A stretch of 64,000 bases of DNA from Mallotus nudiflorus (lineage: Eukaryota > Streptophyta > Magnoliopsida > Malpighiales > Euphorbiaceae). A program made the position numbers and the translations under genes. Location: NCBI GenBank assembly GCA_947683625.1, contig CANTUR010000425.1, positions 682,001 to 746,000 of the forward strand. The letters are read 5' to 3'. The stretch's first letter is position 1; every line of letters starts with the position of its first letter. The notes beneath the pieces were generated by a model. It was given only the letters and a program-made list of their open reading frames with translations, was not told the origin of the DNA and did no database searches. Below are positions 36,401 to 47,607 of the stretch, in pieces.

Positions 36401-36708
36401 TGAGTATTGAGTTTTATTTTATGATCTAGACACTGCAGTAGTTATGGTTGTTTCAGAGATGTGGTGTATTGTATTTATTTGAGATATGTATTTTAAGAGT
36501 TTGAACTAAAACGTGTATTAAAGGATTTATCTATATATGAGATATGGATTTCTATTTTGATAAATTATGATTTTATTTCTGCTGCATTAAGAGCTGTTGT
36601 TATTATTATTGTATGTTTATTTTATTTTTTAGGCTTGCTACGAGTTCCGGATTCGAAAGAATTCCTGTTCCCTAACGTCGGTCATGGCCCCTGTTTTGGG
36701 TCGTGACA
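33469..36708 (+). mobile_element. Solo LTR C, Tekay/Del-like family
   Basis: The 3240-bp LTR starts TGTAATATCCCGTG and ends GGGTCGTGACA, with the perfect duplication GTTTA at 33464-33468 and 36709-36713. It is co-linear with LTRs A and B and is the same subfamily. GC-rich block 34000-34260, hairpin arms 35081-35090/35109-35118 and 36282-36291/36332-36341. It inserted into a repeat unit of the Sirevirus 3' region. Confidence 0.88.
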
Positions 36709-36780
36709 GTTTATCTTCTGGATATTTTTTGGATATAAGACATGAACTGTTAGTTTTATGTCTTGTTTACAATTGGTATT

Positions 36781-37845
36781 TTAATATCATTGTAACTCTT
36801 TTTTTAATGCAATTTTATTTGCATTTTGACAAAGGGGGGAAAAATATTTGAGTTTGTTTAATTTTTTTTACTGTGTTTATGCATAAATATTTTTTTTTGT
36901 TTATACATGCATAATTAATATTTAATTTATTCATGTATCAATTCTACCTAGGAATTATTTTGATTTTTGTTTATGCATGGATATTTTTAAGATTTGGTCT
37001 ATCTTTGCATTTTGACAAAGGAGGAAAAATAATTGAGTTTGCATGTGTACTTAGTTAATTTCTTTTAAGGAAGAGAAATTTTTTTTCTTCAAAGATGTAT
37101 TTATGTAAGTGACATAACTATGTAATAGTGTGTCCTTAATATCAATTTTTTAAATCCATTGAAATAAGGGGAGAAAATTGTTTGAATTTATTTCACATAA
37201 ATCTTTTTTTGCATAGTAACAATGTAAGTGTGGCTAGTTTTGTCCTTGTGATAAAAAGTCTTGTTTTGCTTACTTTGTTTATATATAACATGAATTTTTT
37301 TATTTATGCATGACTATTAATTGTGTTTATTCATGCAAAATTCATATTCATGTATAAATTCTTCTTGGGAATGGTTTTTATCTTTGAAAATGACATGAAT
37401 TTTATAAAGATTTTGAATATCTTTGCTTTCATTATTTTGGTTCTTGATCTTTTATTCCCTCTAATATTTTTGGCTCCCTTAGGTCAATTTCCCCTTATAT
37501 CTCTTTTTTTTCTTTTTGTCTTTGACAAAGGGGGAGAAAAAGCTATATGCTTAGGGGATAAATAATTGTGTTTAAGATATGCTAAGTACCACATGATTAT
37601 GTATAATTGATAACTCTACATGATTATGTATGATTGATTGACTAGTTAAACTCTACATGATCATGTGATGTTTGAATATAGCATATATACTATTTTGTGA
37701 TCCATTATATTAGCACTACATGCATATATATTTGAAATTATTTCTTTCATGTTGTCTAATATTTTTTTAATAATCATATTATCATCATTTGCTATGTTAG
37801 GCCATGTTTTTTATAACTTTTGATGTTGTCTTTATTTTTGACAAG
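36781..37845 (+). other. Sirevirus 3' region with repeated polypurine-like tracts
   Basis: There is no gene. GACAAAGGGGGGAAAAA (about 36829), GACAAAGGAGGAAAAA (37014), AATAAGGGGAGAAAA (37163) and GACAAAGGGGGAGAAAAA (37524) recur. Further copies continue beyond the nested Copia at 42840 and 42889, and the real polypurine tract is at 42984-42996. Multiple such tracts upstream of the 3' LTR are a reported Sirevirus feature. Confidence 0.6.
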
Positions 37846-38099
37846 TGTCAATGCTAACTGTCTCTTATGACATACTAGCATCTGAATTATATGCTAAAAT
37901 TTAGGGATCTGATTTAGCTTTCTATATGTTGTAAATATGACTTTACTTGTATATTATATTTCCTTTCTTAGGGTAGATCTATTCTTGGTAGGTACTTAGA
38001 TTGAGGAGATTTAATTCTTGTAATTAAGCCTTGAATTATATATAATGGGGAAGAAACTCAAAGCAGGATAGCTTTTCCAAATCAGTCTTATTTTTATCA
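37846..38099 (+). repeat. 5' LTR of the compact Copia element
   Basis: 254 bp, TG...CA ends, with a TATATATAATG promoter-like string near 38038. It ends directly against the primer-binding site. Confidence 0.9.
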
Positions 38100-38112
38100 T
38101 GGTATCAGAGCC
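38100..38112 (+). other. Primer-binding site of the compact Copia element
   Basis: TGGTATCAGAGCC follows the LTR with no gap and is a perfect complement to the initiator Met-tRNA 3' end. Confidence 0.9.
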
Positions 38113-38312
38113 TGTAATCAAAATTTGAATTACATGGCTTTCTTTGTCTTGTAAGTTTCAGATTTAGTTCTGTCATTTCTAGGCTAAGGATTCTGAGTTG
38201 ATATGGGTTTCAGTTTTCAGTTATTGTATTTTTTTTCACTGGTTATTTGGGTTGTTGTGGGCTGTTGGGTTTTGTCACTTCTTATTTAGTATAATCATTT
38301 GTTATAGCAATC

Positions 38313-41300
38313 ATGTCTTCTAAAAAATTTGAGTATTTTTGCACTCGTTTTACGGGAAAGAATTATTTTGCTTGGGAATTTCAGTTCCAAACATATGTGA
38401 AAGGGAAAGAATTGTGGGGACATCTTGATGGATCTGATTCTAAACCTAGAGATGTTACAAAGGGGGCTGAGTGGGAAGTAAAGGATGCACGTATCATGAG
38501 TTGGATCTTAGGTTCTGTAGAGCCTCATATTCTTTTGAATCTTAGACCATATAAAACATCCAAAGAAATGTGGGATTATTTGAAGCGTGTGTACAACCAG
38601 GATAATGATGCGAGAAGATTTCAATTAGAATTTGATATTGCTAACTACTCTCAAGGAAGTTTGTCCATTCAAGAATACTATTCTGGTTTTATCAACATGT
38701 GGACTGTCTACACTGCTATTGTTTATGCTAAAGTCCCTACAGAATCATTATCTGTTATCCAAGCAGTCCATGAAACTAGCAAGCGAGACCAATTTTTGAT
38801 GAAACTACATCTAGATTTTGAAACTATTCACTCTAATTTGATGAGTAGATGTCCAACACCATCCTTGGATACTTGTTTAGGTGAGCTTCTAAGAGAGGAG
38901 TAGCGTTCTCTTACAAAAACAGCCATGGTACAGCAGAGGACTGCTGTAGAATCTCTTAATATTGCTTTTGCAGCAAATGGGAGGCCAAGAGGTCGGGACA
39001 TGAGGAATGTCAAATGCTATAGTTGCAAAGAATTTGGCCACATTGCAACTCATTGTTTGAAGAAGTTTTGCAATTATTGCAAAGCCAAGGGGCATATCAT
39101 CACAACATGCCCAATTCGGCCATAAAACAAAAATCATAAAGCTTTTCAAGCTGTTGTCCAGACTATAGGTGCTGATTCCAGAATTTTTGATCAGGTTACT
39201 ACCATGTCTGCACAACCTTCTTCATCTACAGCTGTTGTCCCAGGTTCTGTAACACCTGAAATGGTGCAACAGATGATTTTCTCTGCCTTTACAGCTTTAG
39301 GACTTTCAGGTAACCATAAATCTTTGTCAAATCTTTGGCTTTTTGATTCTGGGGCATCAAATCATATGACATATGCTCCCAAGAGTTTTTCTAATGTCAA
39401 GAAACCTAGTGGTAATATGTAAATCCAAACAGCAAATGGGGATTCTTTACCAATTACAGTCGTTGGTAATGTCTCTCCTATTTTAAAAGATGTTTTCTTG
39501 TCTCCTGGTTTGACTCATAATCTTATCTCTGTTGGGCAATTGCTTGAGAATAATTGTAATGTTCTATTTTCTGGTGCTGGTTGTGTTGTACAGGATCAAG
39601 TGTCGGGGAAGATGATCGCAAAGGGGCCTAAATGGGGGCGCGTCTTTCCTTTACACATACCAGCTGCTGTTCATGATTCCAATTTGTTTTCTTTGGTTTG
39701 TCTTACTACCAAAAATCAGAATCAGTTGTGGCATAATCGTTTAGGTCATCCAAACTTAAAGGTTTTGCTTCATGTACTAAATTCTGGTTTACTTGACAAT
39801 AAAATCCAATGTTCCTCTAAAGATGTTGTGTTTGATTGTTCTAGTTCTAAAATGGGAAAAAGCAAAGTTCTTCCTTTTGCTACTCATAGTTCTTTGTCTA
39901 CCAATTGTTTTGATCTTATTCATAGTGATGTTTGGGGTATTGCACCTATTGTATCTCACTCTCAATACAAGTACTTCGTGACATTCATTGAAGATCATAG
40001 TAGGTTTACATGGATCTATTTTCTTCGATCCAAAAATGAAGTCTTTGATGTCTTTAAAAATTTCTTGGCATTCATTAAAACCCAATTTTCCACCTACATC
40101 AAGACTTTAAGAACAGATTCAAGTGGAGAATACATGTCTCAAAAATTTCAAGAATTTCTCAAACACAAAGGCATTATTTCTCAACGGTCATGCCCATACA
40201 CTCCACAACAAAATGGTGTTGCTGAAAGAAAGAACCGTCATCTTCTTGACATGGTTAGAACTTTGCTTCTTGAGTCATTTGTTCTACCTCGATTTTGGGT
40301 TGAAGCTCTTAGCACTACAGTTTACTTAATTAATCATCTTCCAGCCCCTAAATTGAACTATGAGTCACCGTATTATCGCTTATATCATTCTCAACCTAAG
40401 TATTTTGGTCTCCACACTTTTGGTTGTGTTTGTTTTGTCCATTTACCTCCACACGAACGACATAAACTGTCAACCCAATCTGTTAGGTGTGCTTTTCTTG
40501 GATATGCTCCTCATCAAAAGGGGTTCCAATGCTATGATCCTACAACTAAAAGGATACTAGTATCAAGAAATGTCATATTCTTTGAAAATTAGTATTTTTT
40601 TATGCTCCCAAGTGAACCCTCGCCCGTATCTTCACCATCTTTTTTACCAGATTTTTTTGATGCAAGTACTACATCTTTATCATCTTCTACAGCCAGGTTT
40701 AAACTAGGACGTTCCCATCATGTAGACCCTTTGTAAGAATCAACTCCAACACCTGAGCCTGCATCTACATCAGTACCACAACCACGTCGCAAATCAGCTC
40801 GCCAAACCAAACCCCCTGATAGGTATGGATATCCTACTACATCTTTGGCTGCTACTTTATCTGCTATTTCTATACCTTCTTGTTATACTCAGGCCATGAA
40901 ACATAAGTGCTGGCAGCAAGCAATGCAAGAAGAATTAAATGCTCTAGAGCTGAATGGTACATGGGATATAGTTCAATGTCCACCTTCAGTTAAACCCATA
41001 GGCTGCAAATGGGTGTATACTGTAAAATTACAATCTGATGGGTCTTTAGACAGATATAAGGCGAGGCTTGTGGCTCTTGGAAATCGTCAAGCATATGGAG
41101 TGGACTATGAAGAAACGTTTGCTCCTGTGGCCAAAATGACTTCTGTTCAAACAATTCTTGCTATAGCTGCCTCCAAAGCTTGGCCAATCCATCAAATGGA
41201 TGTGAAAAATGCATTCCTTCATGGGGAACTAAAGGAAGAAATTTATATGCATCTTCCTCCAGGAGTGATAAGTATCTCTACAAACGATGTGTGTCGATTG

Positions 41301-42407
41301 AACAAGTCTCTTTATGGGTTAAAGCAAGCTCCAAGGGTTTGGTTTGAAAAGTTCCGACAAACTATTCTTGGGCTTTTCTTCGTACAAAGCCAATATGATA
41401 CCTCTATGTTTCTCCATAAGACTTCCACGGGTATTGTAATTCTTCTTGTTTATGTAGATGATATTATCATCACTGGATCTGATTCATCTTTCATTACTCA
41501 ACTTCAAGAGTCTCTTCATACTACTTTTAAAATGAAGGATCTCAGTCCTCTCAATTATTTTCTTGGATTAGAGGTGCATAAATCTGCTGATGGCATTTTT
41601 TTAAACCAACACAAATATACTAAAGACCTCATTGCTTTGGCTGGTTTGGCAAATTCTACTCCTGTTGATACTCCTTTGGAGGTGAATGTTAAATACACAA
41701 GAGATGAAGGTGACCTTTTCCATTATCCCACCTTGTATCGCAAACTAGTTGGTAGTCTTGTGTATTTAACTATCACTAGACCAGACATTTCTTATGTTGT
41801 ACATCAGGTTAGTCAATTTATGACTTCACCTAGACAACTTCATATGGCTGCTGTCCACCGAGTCATTCGGTATCTTCTAAGCTCTCCTACCCGTGGACTC
41901 TTTTTTCCCACTGGATCTAATCTCACTCTAGCTGCCTATAGCGATGCAGATTGGGCTGGATGCCTGGACACACGTAGGTCAAAATTAGGGTGGTGTATGT
42001 ATCTTGGCCATGCTTTGATCTCTTGGAAGTGCAAGAAACAAGAAAGGGTTTCTAAATCATCTACAGAAGCAGAATATCGAGCTATGTCTGCAGCATGCTC
42101 TGAAATTATTTGGTTACGTGGCCTTCTTGCTGAACTTGGATTTGTTTAATCTATTCCAACTCCTTTACATGCGGACAACACTAGTTCTATACAAATTGCA
42201 GCAAATCCGGTCTATCATGAGCGTACTAAACATATTGAAGTTGATTGTCATTCTATATGAGAAGCTTTTGATAGATAACAGATTTCTTTGCCACATGTCT
42301 CCAGTTCTTTACAAGTAGCTGACATCTTCACAAAGGCCTTGCCTAGGCCACGACATGAGTTTTTAGTGAGCAAATTATTGCTGGTTCCTGTCCCAGCATC
42401 AATTTGA
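38313..42407 (+). pseudogene. gag-pol polyprotein of the compact Copia element, eight in-frame stops and no frameshift
   Basis: One frame of 1365 codons runs from ATG 38313 to TGA 42405. Gag (38313 to about 39125) has a UBN2-type capsid region, then two CCHC knuckles: CYSCKEFGHIATHC and CNYCKAKGHIITTC. Protease: LWLFDSGASNHMT (about 39340). The integrase zinc part has LWHNRLGHPN, but the last Cys of the C-x2-C pair reads Ser (CSSSKMGK). The core has IHSDVWG, LRTDSSGEY and NGVAERKNR, all three acidic residues kept. RT has MDVKNAFLHGELKEEIYM, LYGLKQAPRVW and the intact YVDDIIITG (about 41451). RNase H has YSDADWAG, SSTEAEYRAMS and HADN. Premature stops are at 38901, 39123, 39420, 40590, 40734, 42147, 42258 and 42276. 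Every one is TAG, TAA or TGA one C-to-T step from CAG, CAA or CGA. Confidence 0.87.
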
Positions 42408-42414
42408 GGGGGGA
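42403..42414 (+). other. Polypurine tract of the compact Copia element
   Basis: TTTGAGGGGGGA directly precedes the 3' LTR and overlaps the natural end of the polyprotein frame (TGA 42405-42407). Confidence 0.8.
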
Positions 42415-42668
42415 TGTCAATGCTAACTGTCTCTCATAATAGACTAGCATCTGAATTATATGCTGAAATTTAGGGATCTGATTTAGCTTTCTATATGCTG
42501 TAAATATGACTTTACTTGTATATTATATTTCCTTTCTTAGGGTAGATCTATTCTTGGTAGGTACTTAGATTGAGGAGATTTGATTCTTGTAATTAAGCCT
42601 TGAATTATATATAATGGGGAAGAAACTCAAAGCAGGATAGCTTTTCCAAATCAGTCTTATTTTTGTCA
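42415..42668 (+). repeat. 3' LTR of the compact Copia element
   Basis: 254 bp, the same length as the 5' LTR. The differences are clustered near the 5' end (42434-42443), with single changes elsewhere. Confidence 0.9.
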
Positions 42669-42998
42669 ATAAGAAGGATAATAAAATTTATTTATATTTC
42701 TTATCATGTCCAATAAGGAGGTGAACTAAAGAAATATTTTTTGTTAAAGGACTATATTTGTTAAACCCTTATACATGCTATGATAATTCATTTATTTAAA
42801 TGCTCCGATACATGATAAATATTGAATTTATGCACATGTTAAGGGGGAGCAAAATATTTTCTCTTTTTGCATCTATTTAATTTGAAAGGGGGAGCTATTT
42901 TTATTTAATGTACTTATACATGTTATTTATTTTTACACACACAAGCATATTATTTATCATCTTTTCAAATTGATTGTTAAAGTCAAAAAGGGAGAGAT
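42669..42998 (+). other. End of the Sirevirus 3' region with its polypurine tract
   Basis: Non-coding. Contains AAGGGGGAGCAAAA (42841) and GAAAGGGGGAGC (42885). The functional tract CAAAAAGGGAGAG (42984-42996) lies two bases before the 3' LTR. Confidence 0.6.
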
Positions 42999-44335
42999 TG
43001 TTGACCATTTGCATGATTAAACTCCTAATTTTGGACTTTGACAAATAATTGTTATACTAATAATTTCAATTAAGTGTGTAGAAAATTATATACCAAACAT
43101 ATACCAAGCATATACACTTTTGGATGAATAGTGACTTTTCAGGCTGATTGAACCTCTGAGATTAAAGAAGACTTTTGACATATTTAGAGCTCTTAAATGA
43201 GAAAATGAGCTTCTTCACTTTTGAAGTAGATATCTTAATATTTCCATATTGAGATTGCTTGTCAAAATCCAAGTTCATTTGGATATGCAAATCTTCAGTC
43301 GAAGTCAGCATATGCAGCTTGCATTTCACTTTGCGTAGCTCTTGGTATTTCAGTAATATCTTGAGTTACAGATGTACAATTGAGATAATTCAAAGTTTTA
43401 TGGAAATATAATACAATTATCTACAACTTTTATGAATAATGTTTTGGCTGAATCGATCATCTTCAATCTCGTTCAGGAGCATCTTTCAAAGTGGTCACGA
43501 GCTATCCGTCAATGGAGCATTTGGAGCACGTTTTTGCCAAAATATGGCAGAACCTCTCACGAGTGCTCCTCACAAGCTGATTTCTCGTGACCTGCTCATG
43601 AGCAAACCACTGATAGCATTCCAACGAGAATTTTTGAATGCAACGGATATATTTTCACCCCTCATGAGCACTGTTTACTCGTGAGCCGCCCGTGAGCATC
43701 CTTTGAGTTGCCAAAAGTCCAAGAATTGATTCAAAATCAATTCTAAACATTGGAGACATGATTGATACATCCAATAACTACATTTTTAAGTGTTTTTTTA
43801 TATAAACACAAATTAGAATTCAATTGAAAGGTTAAGAAAACTTGTTTATCATTCATTATTTTCTTAAACATTCAATTGAGCTCTTAAACTTTCTTTTAAA
43901 CAAATTCTTTATGTATAACTCTTGTGAGAGTTGGTGAGTGATTAGAATAGACATTCTTATTCTTATATTTTCTAGGTTTAGAAAATAAAAAGTGAGATTC
44001 TATTCTAAAGGAATTGGTTTAAGTGTTTAGCCATTAAAACACTTGGGAAATTTGGTTTTTGAGTGAGCCTTGAAAACTCAAGTTATAAGGTTGTAAGAGT
44101 GAGCCATAAAACTCTTGTGTATTCTAAATCTTGTGAATAAGATTGTGGGTGATTAAAAAATCCTAACTTAAGGATAAGTTAGGTGGAGACATAGGATTAT
44201 TATTGAATTTGAACTCCTTAAATATTTGTGTTCTTCATTCTTCATTCTCAACTCTTACTCAATTCTTGCAAAGAATTCCTTTAATTTCCTATTTTTGTTT
44301 AATAGTCCTATTCACCCCCCTTTGGGACTCTTTCA
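42999..44335 (+). repeat. 3' LTR of the Sirevirus-type element
   Basis: 1337 bp, TGTTGACC...CTCTTTCA. It is clearly the partner of 26398-27726, with the same cluster of TCACGAGC / GCTCATGAG-like motifs at 43550-43700. Confidence 0.85.
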
Positions 44336-45651
44336 CCCTTCCTCTCCGTCGCCTGGAGTCACCGAAAAACACAGCAAGCCATGAAGGACTCCATTGAAGC
44401 CGGTGACGTTTCTGGTCAAGAGACCTCTCCACTTCGATCTCTTTTGGAAGGTCTCAGTCCAATGAAGCTATATCTAAGCTTGGTTTCAGCTTAAACCAAT
44501 TCATTTGTGAGTTTTATTCATTTTTAGTTTATGTCCATTTAGGGTTTTGAATTTTTTTGGGTTGATTATGTTTGATCCATGGTTTTTCTCTTTGGTAATG
44601 TTGATTAGAGTAGCTCAATCTACTTAAATATATTTTTTTAATTAATTTGAATAATGGGTATTTTTGAATATTGTAATATTAAAAATGGATTTTTGATAAT
44701 TATGTTATTTAATTATTTTGAATGGAAATTTGGTTAAATTAGTATTGTTAATTTAAGTTAGTAATTTAGTAGTTCTAAAATAATTTTTGGTGAATTTATA
44801 TAATTTTTGAGAAATTATTAAATATTATCTGATTTTTGGATATATAGGTTAACTGTGTGTTTTTATTGAAAATATAGTTAAATAATATGTTTTAAATAAT
44901 TTTAGAATTTTATATGGTATTAAAATAATTTTTACAAATTATTTACTATTTTTAACTAATTAATACTAATTTTCAAAAATTATATTCAAATAATATATTA
45001 TTTACTATTTTGATGATTAAATGGATTTTTAATTAATTTTATTATATGTTTAATCTATTTAAGCTATTTGAGCATATAAAAGTGAATTTTACTATTATAT
45101 GTTGAATTATTGAAAAATTGGATTTTTATTAATATTATATTATTATTTAAGATTTTATTTAATTATTATGAATTAGAAGTGCGTTTTTCTTACAAGATTG
45201 GTTCTACTTTTCAATAAAGAGATATCCGTTTTACAGAGAAGATTTTGCCAATTTTTTGGTAGAATTCTCGTAAAACGTGATATCGAGTTGATCCTGAGTC
45301 TATGTTTTGACTGGATTTTAAATTCCTAGATCAAGTTTTTCTTTAGAATTCTTAGAAGTATGAGTTAGAATATATTCTAATTTTTATGATTATTTATTTT
45401 CTAACTGCGCCAAGACCGAGGCCTATTAGACCAGGCCCGTCGAGTCAGTCTCAATGAGCGCAAACTTGTGAGTTATTATTCTATATATGCATTGCACATA
45501 GGATGCATGATTAAGGATTTTCACATTTTCATTATATGTTTAAATATGATTTATTTTATTAAATGATTTAGTATACTTTTGGTTTATATTTGGTATATTA
45601 GTGGTATATTATGTTTTAATGATGTATTTTATTATTTCCAATATATATATA

Positions 45652-47607
45652 TGTAAGCACCCAATTTCGGGATGCAATTGTGCACAATTACAACGTAAGC
45701 CTCTATGATGAAATTCATTCAAAAATTGAACTTGGTTCTCAATTTTCTGGATTTTGGGGACTAAATTGCAATATTTTTTTAGGATTTGATTGCAAATAAG
45801 TCAATTTTTCAGGGATCTTTTAGTAATTAAAGTCCCATTTTTCGACGCCGACACGTAAAAGTCCCATTTTTTTATTTTTTTGCATATTTTTTGTCAATTT
45901 TTTTAGTGTTTTGATTGGTTGAAAATTTAATTTTATGATTATTATTATCTGATGAAAATTTCAACACGTTCAAAATGCATAAATAACCTTCAAAAATCAA
46001 AATTCTTATCGGTTTATTTTGAGGAGAGATGAGTCTGTTCTTACAATTGAGGAAGCCAGTACGCGTGCGAGAGGGGACCTTTTTTTGGGGAGAGGATTTT
46101 TTCTCATAAAGAGATTGAGAGAAACACACACACGCAAATACTGAAATTTGACTGCGCAAAAAAAAACCCTAAAATCCAAAACGCTATTGAGAATGTCTTT
46201 TCAGTCCAGAATCAATAGCTATTCAATTTCAATGGTGATAATCCAATCTGAGGGGCTAAAAAAGGGCATTTGCATAGCATCAGTGTTTTTTTTCTATTTT
46301 TCATTTCTTTTCTATTATTTTCTTTTCGTGATTTTTTTCTTTCTATTTTTTTATTGTTTTGATTATTCAATTTCTCTACTAATATAATTACTTTTGTGTT
46401 TTTTATTTTTTGATATCCGTATGAGGATTGAGGAGGATACTGCCTGTGTTTAGATGAACAAAAGGTCCATGTAATGCCATGGAAGAACATGTATTGTTTT
46501 CCAATAGAACTTAGGATTTTTTATCTTTATTTTGTATTTTGGTATCTTGTGTATTTTTTTAATTCATGGCTGTATAATTGTTAAATTTTAATTTTTTACG
46601 TAGTTTGTAATAGCCCCAGTAGTGGGAATAATGAAAATTTTAATTTTTTGCACTTTAAAATTAATTAGTAAAACTAGGTTTACTGGATGAAATTAATTAA
46701 AATTAATGGTGTCTTTAGTTAATTAGGGTTTGTATGTAATTAAATTAGGTTTTTTTAGAAATCATATGTGAATGTATTTTGATTTGATTTTGTTATGTTT
46801 TTTATGTTTTTGGGCCCCAAGCCTATGTTTAGGTGTAACCCACTAAATAAATAGGTTTAAAAATGATTTAGGACTTTAAATAAGTAAAATCAATTTAGGC
46901 CCATTAAGGTAATTAGATTTTAGACCCACTTAATTAATTAAAACTTGTTTAGATTTAGCTCAGCCCACTTAAATTCATTTATTTTAAAATAAATAGACCT
47001 AGGCCCACATTTCATTTAAAATAAAATTAAGTTAGATTTAGGCCCATTAATTTAATTTTCCTTTAAAATTGAATAGACTTAAGCCCATTTTTAGACACAG
47101 TAAAATAAATAGATCTAGGCTCATTAATTAATAAAAAATATAGGCCTACCTTTAGTCTCTTTCTCACTTGTAAATAAAATGTAAATCTAGCTAACTTTTT
47201 AATAAAATTAACATAGTTTAGACTTAGGGACAACATGATCTTGAGTACATTTTTTATGTGTAATTTTATTGACTAGATGTCTAAAGTTAAATGGATGTCA
47301 AATAGGAGTTAATAAAATTGAATGTAATTAGAGGATGAAATAATCATTTATAAAATTATTCTAAATGAACACAAGACTAAGAGAAGTTAGTATTCTGTAT
47401 CTAAAATCTCCTGGTTATGGTACTAGCTTTCTTTTAGGGAATCGAGTACCACCTTTTCAATTTATCCCAGTTATTATCCTGGGTGGCGACTTCTCATCTC
47501 CACGCTATGTCTTTGTGACAGTGGTTAGTTTATTCTCTAAGGCCCTGAGCCTAAACAGTGTCGTGGTTGCTAAAATCTTGGATGCATGCTAAATCCCGTC
47601 GTCTACA
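45652..47607 (+). mobile_element. Solo LTR of an unassigned retrotransposon family
   Basis: The 1956-bp segment starts TGTAAGCACCCAATTTCGGG and ends CCGTCGTCTACA. It is flanked by ATATA (45647-45651, 47608-47612) and is absent from the same place in the 5' LTR (near 19915). No ORF is believable. It has a run of related phrases around TTAGGCCCA / AGGCCCATT at 46800-47110, and a GC-richer 3' end (47460-47600) with GGGTGGCGAC. No related copy occurs elsewhere in this window. The duplication is in an AT repeat and so is weak on its own, but the empty site supports the boundaries. Confidence 0.72.

Larger units (their letters stand above)
37846..42668 (+). mobile_element. Compact Ty1/copia element (RE1/Ale-like), structurally complete
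   Basis: The 4823-bp element has two 254-bp LTRs starting TGTCAATGCTAACTG and ending TTTTTATCA or TTTTTGTCA. The flanks ACAAG (37841-37845) and ATAAG (42669-42673) differ at one base. It has a perfect Met-tRNA primer site, a single gag-pol frame and a polypurine tract. I count about eight differences between the LTRs (roughly 3%), nearly all transitions, so it is the youngest complete element in the window. It is inserted in the non-coding 3' region of the Sirevirus. The clade name is by resemblance of its protein only. Confidence 0.88.
26398..44335 (+). mobile_element. Sirevirus-type (SIRE/Maximus) Ty1/copia element, itself invaded twice
   Basis: It is bounded by LTRs of 1329 and 1337 bp that start TGTTGACCATTTGC and end CTCTTTCA. 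The flanks are ACCTT (26393-26397) and CCCTT (44336-44340), one mismatch apart. The undisturbed target is visible in the Tekay 5' LTR near 17085, where the sequence is CCCTT. Removing the solo LTR at 33469-36708 and the Copia at 37846-42668 leaves about 9.9 kb, a normal Sirevirus size. Pol order is protease-integrase-RT-RNase H, the copia order. The gag has a long coiled-coil extension and there is an extended non-coding 3' region, both features of the Sirevirus group. Confidence 0.83.

Noticed and set aside
38100..38112. tRNA-like TGGTATCAGAGCC strings (also near 20822 and 27729)
   Set aside because: These are primer-binding sites next to LTR ends. No cloverleaf can be folded around them.
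32901..42998. Envelope-like ORF of the Sirevirus or captured host gene
   Set aside because: No frame of useful length remains once the two nested elements are removed. The region is repeats and purine tracts.
46148..46490. ORFs on both strands rich in Phe or Lys
   Set aside because: They lie in the solo LTR 45652-47607 and reflect T-rich or A-rich runs.
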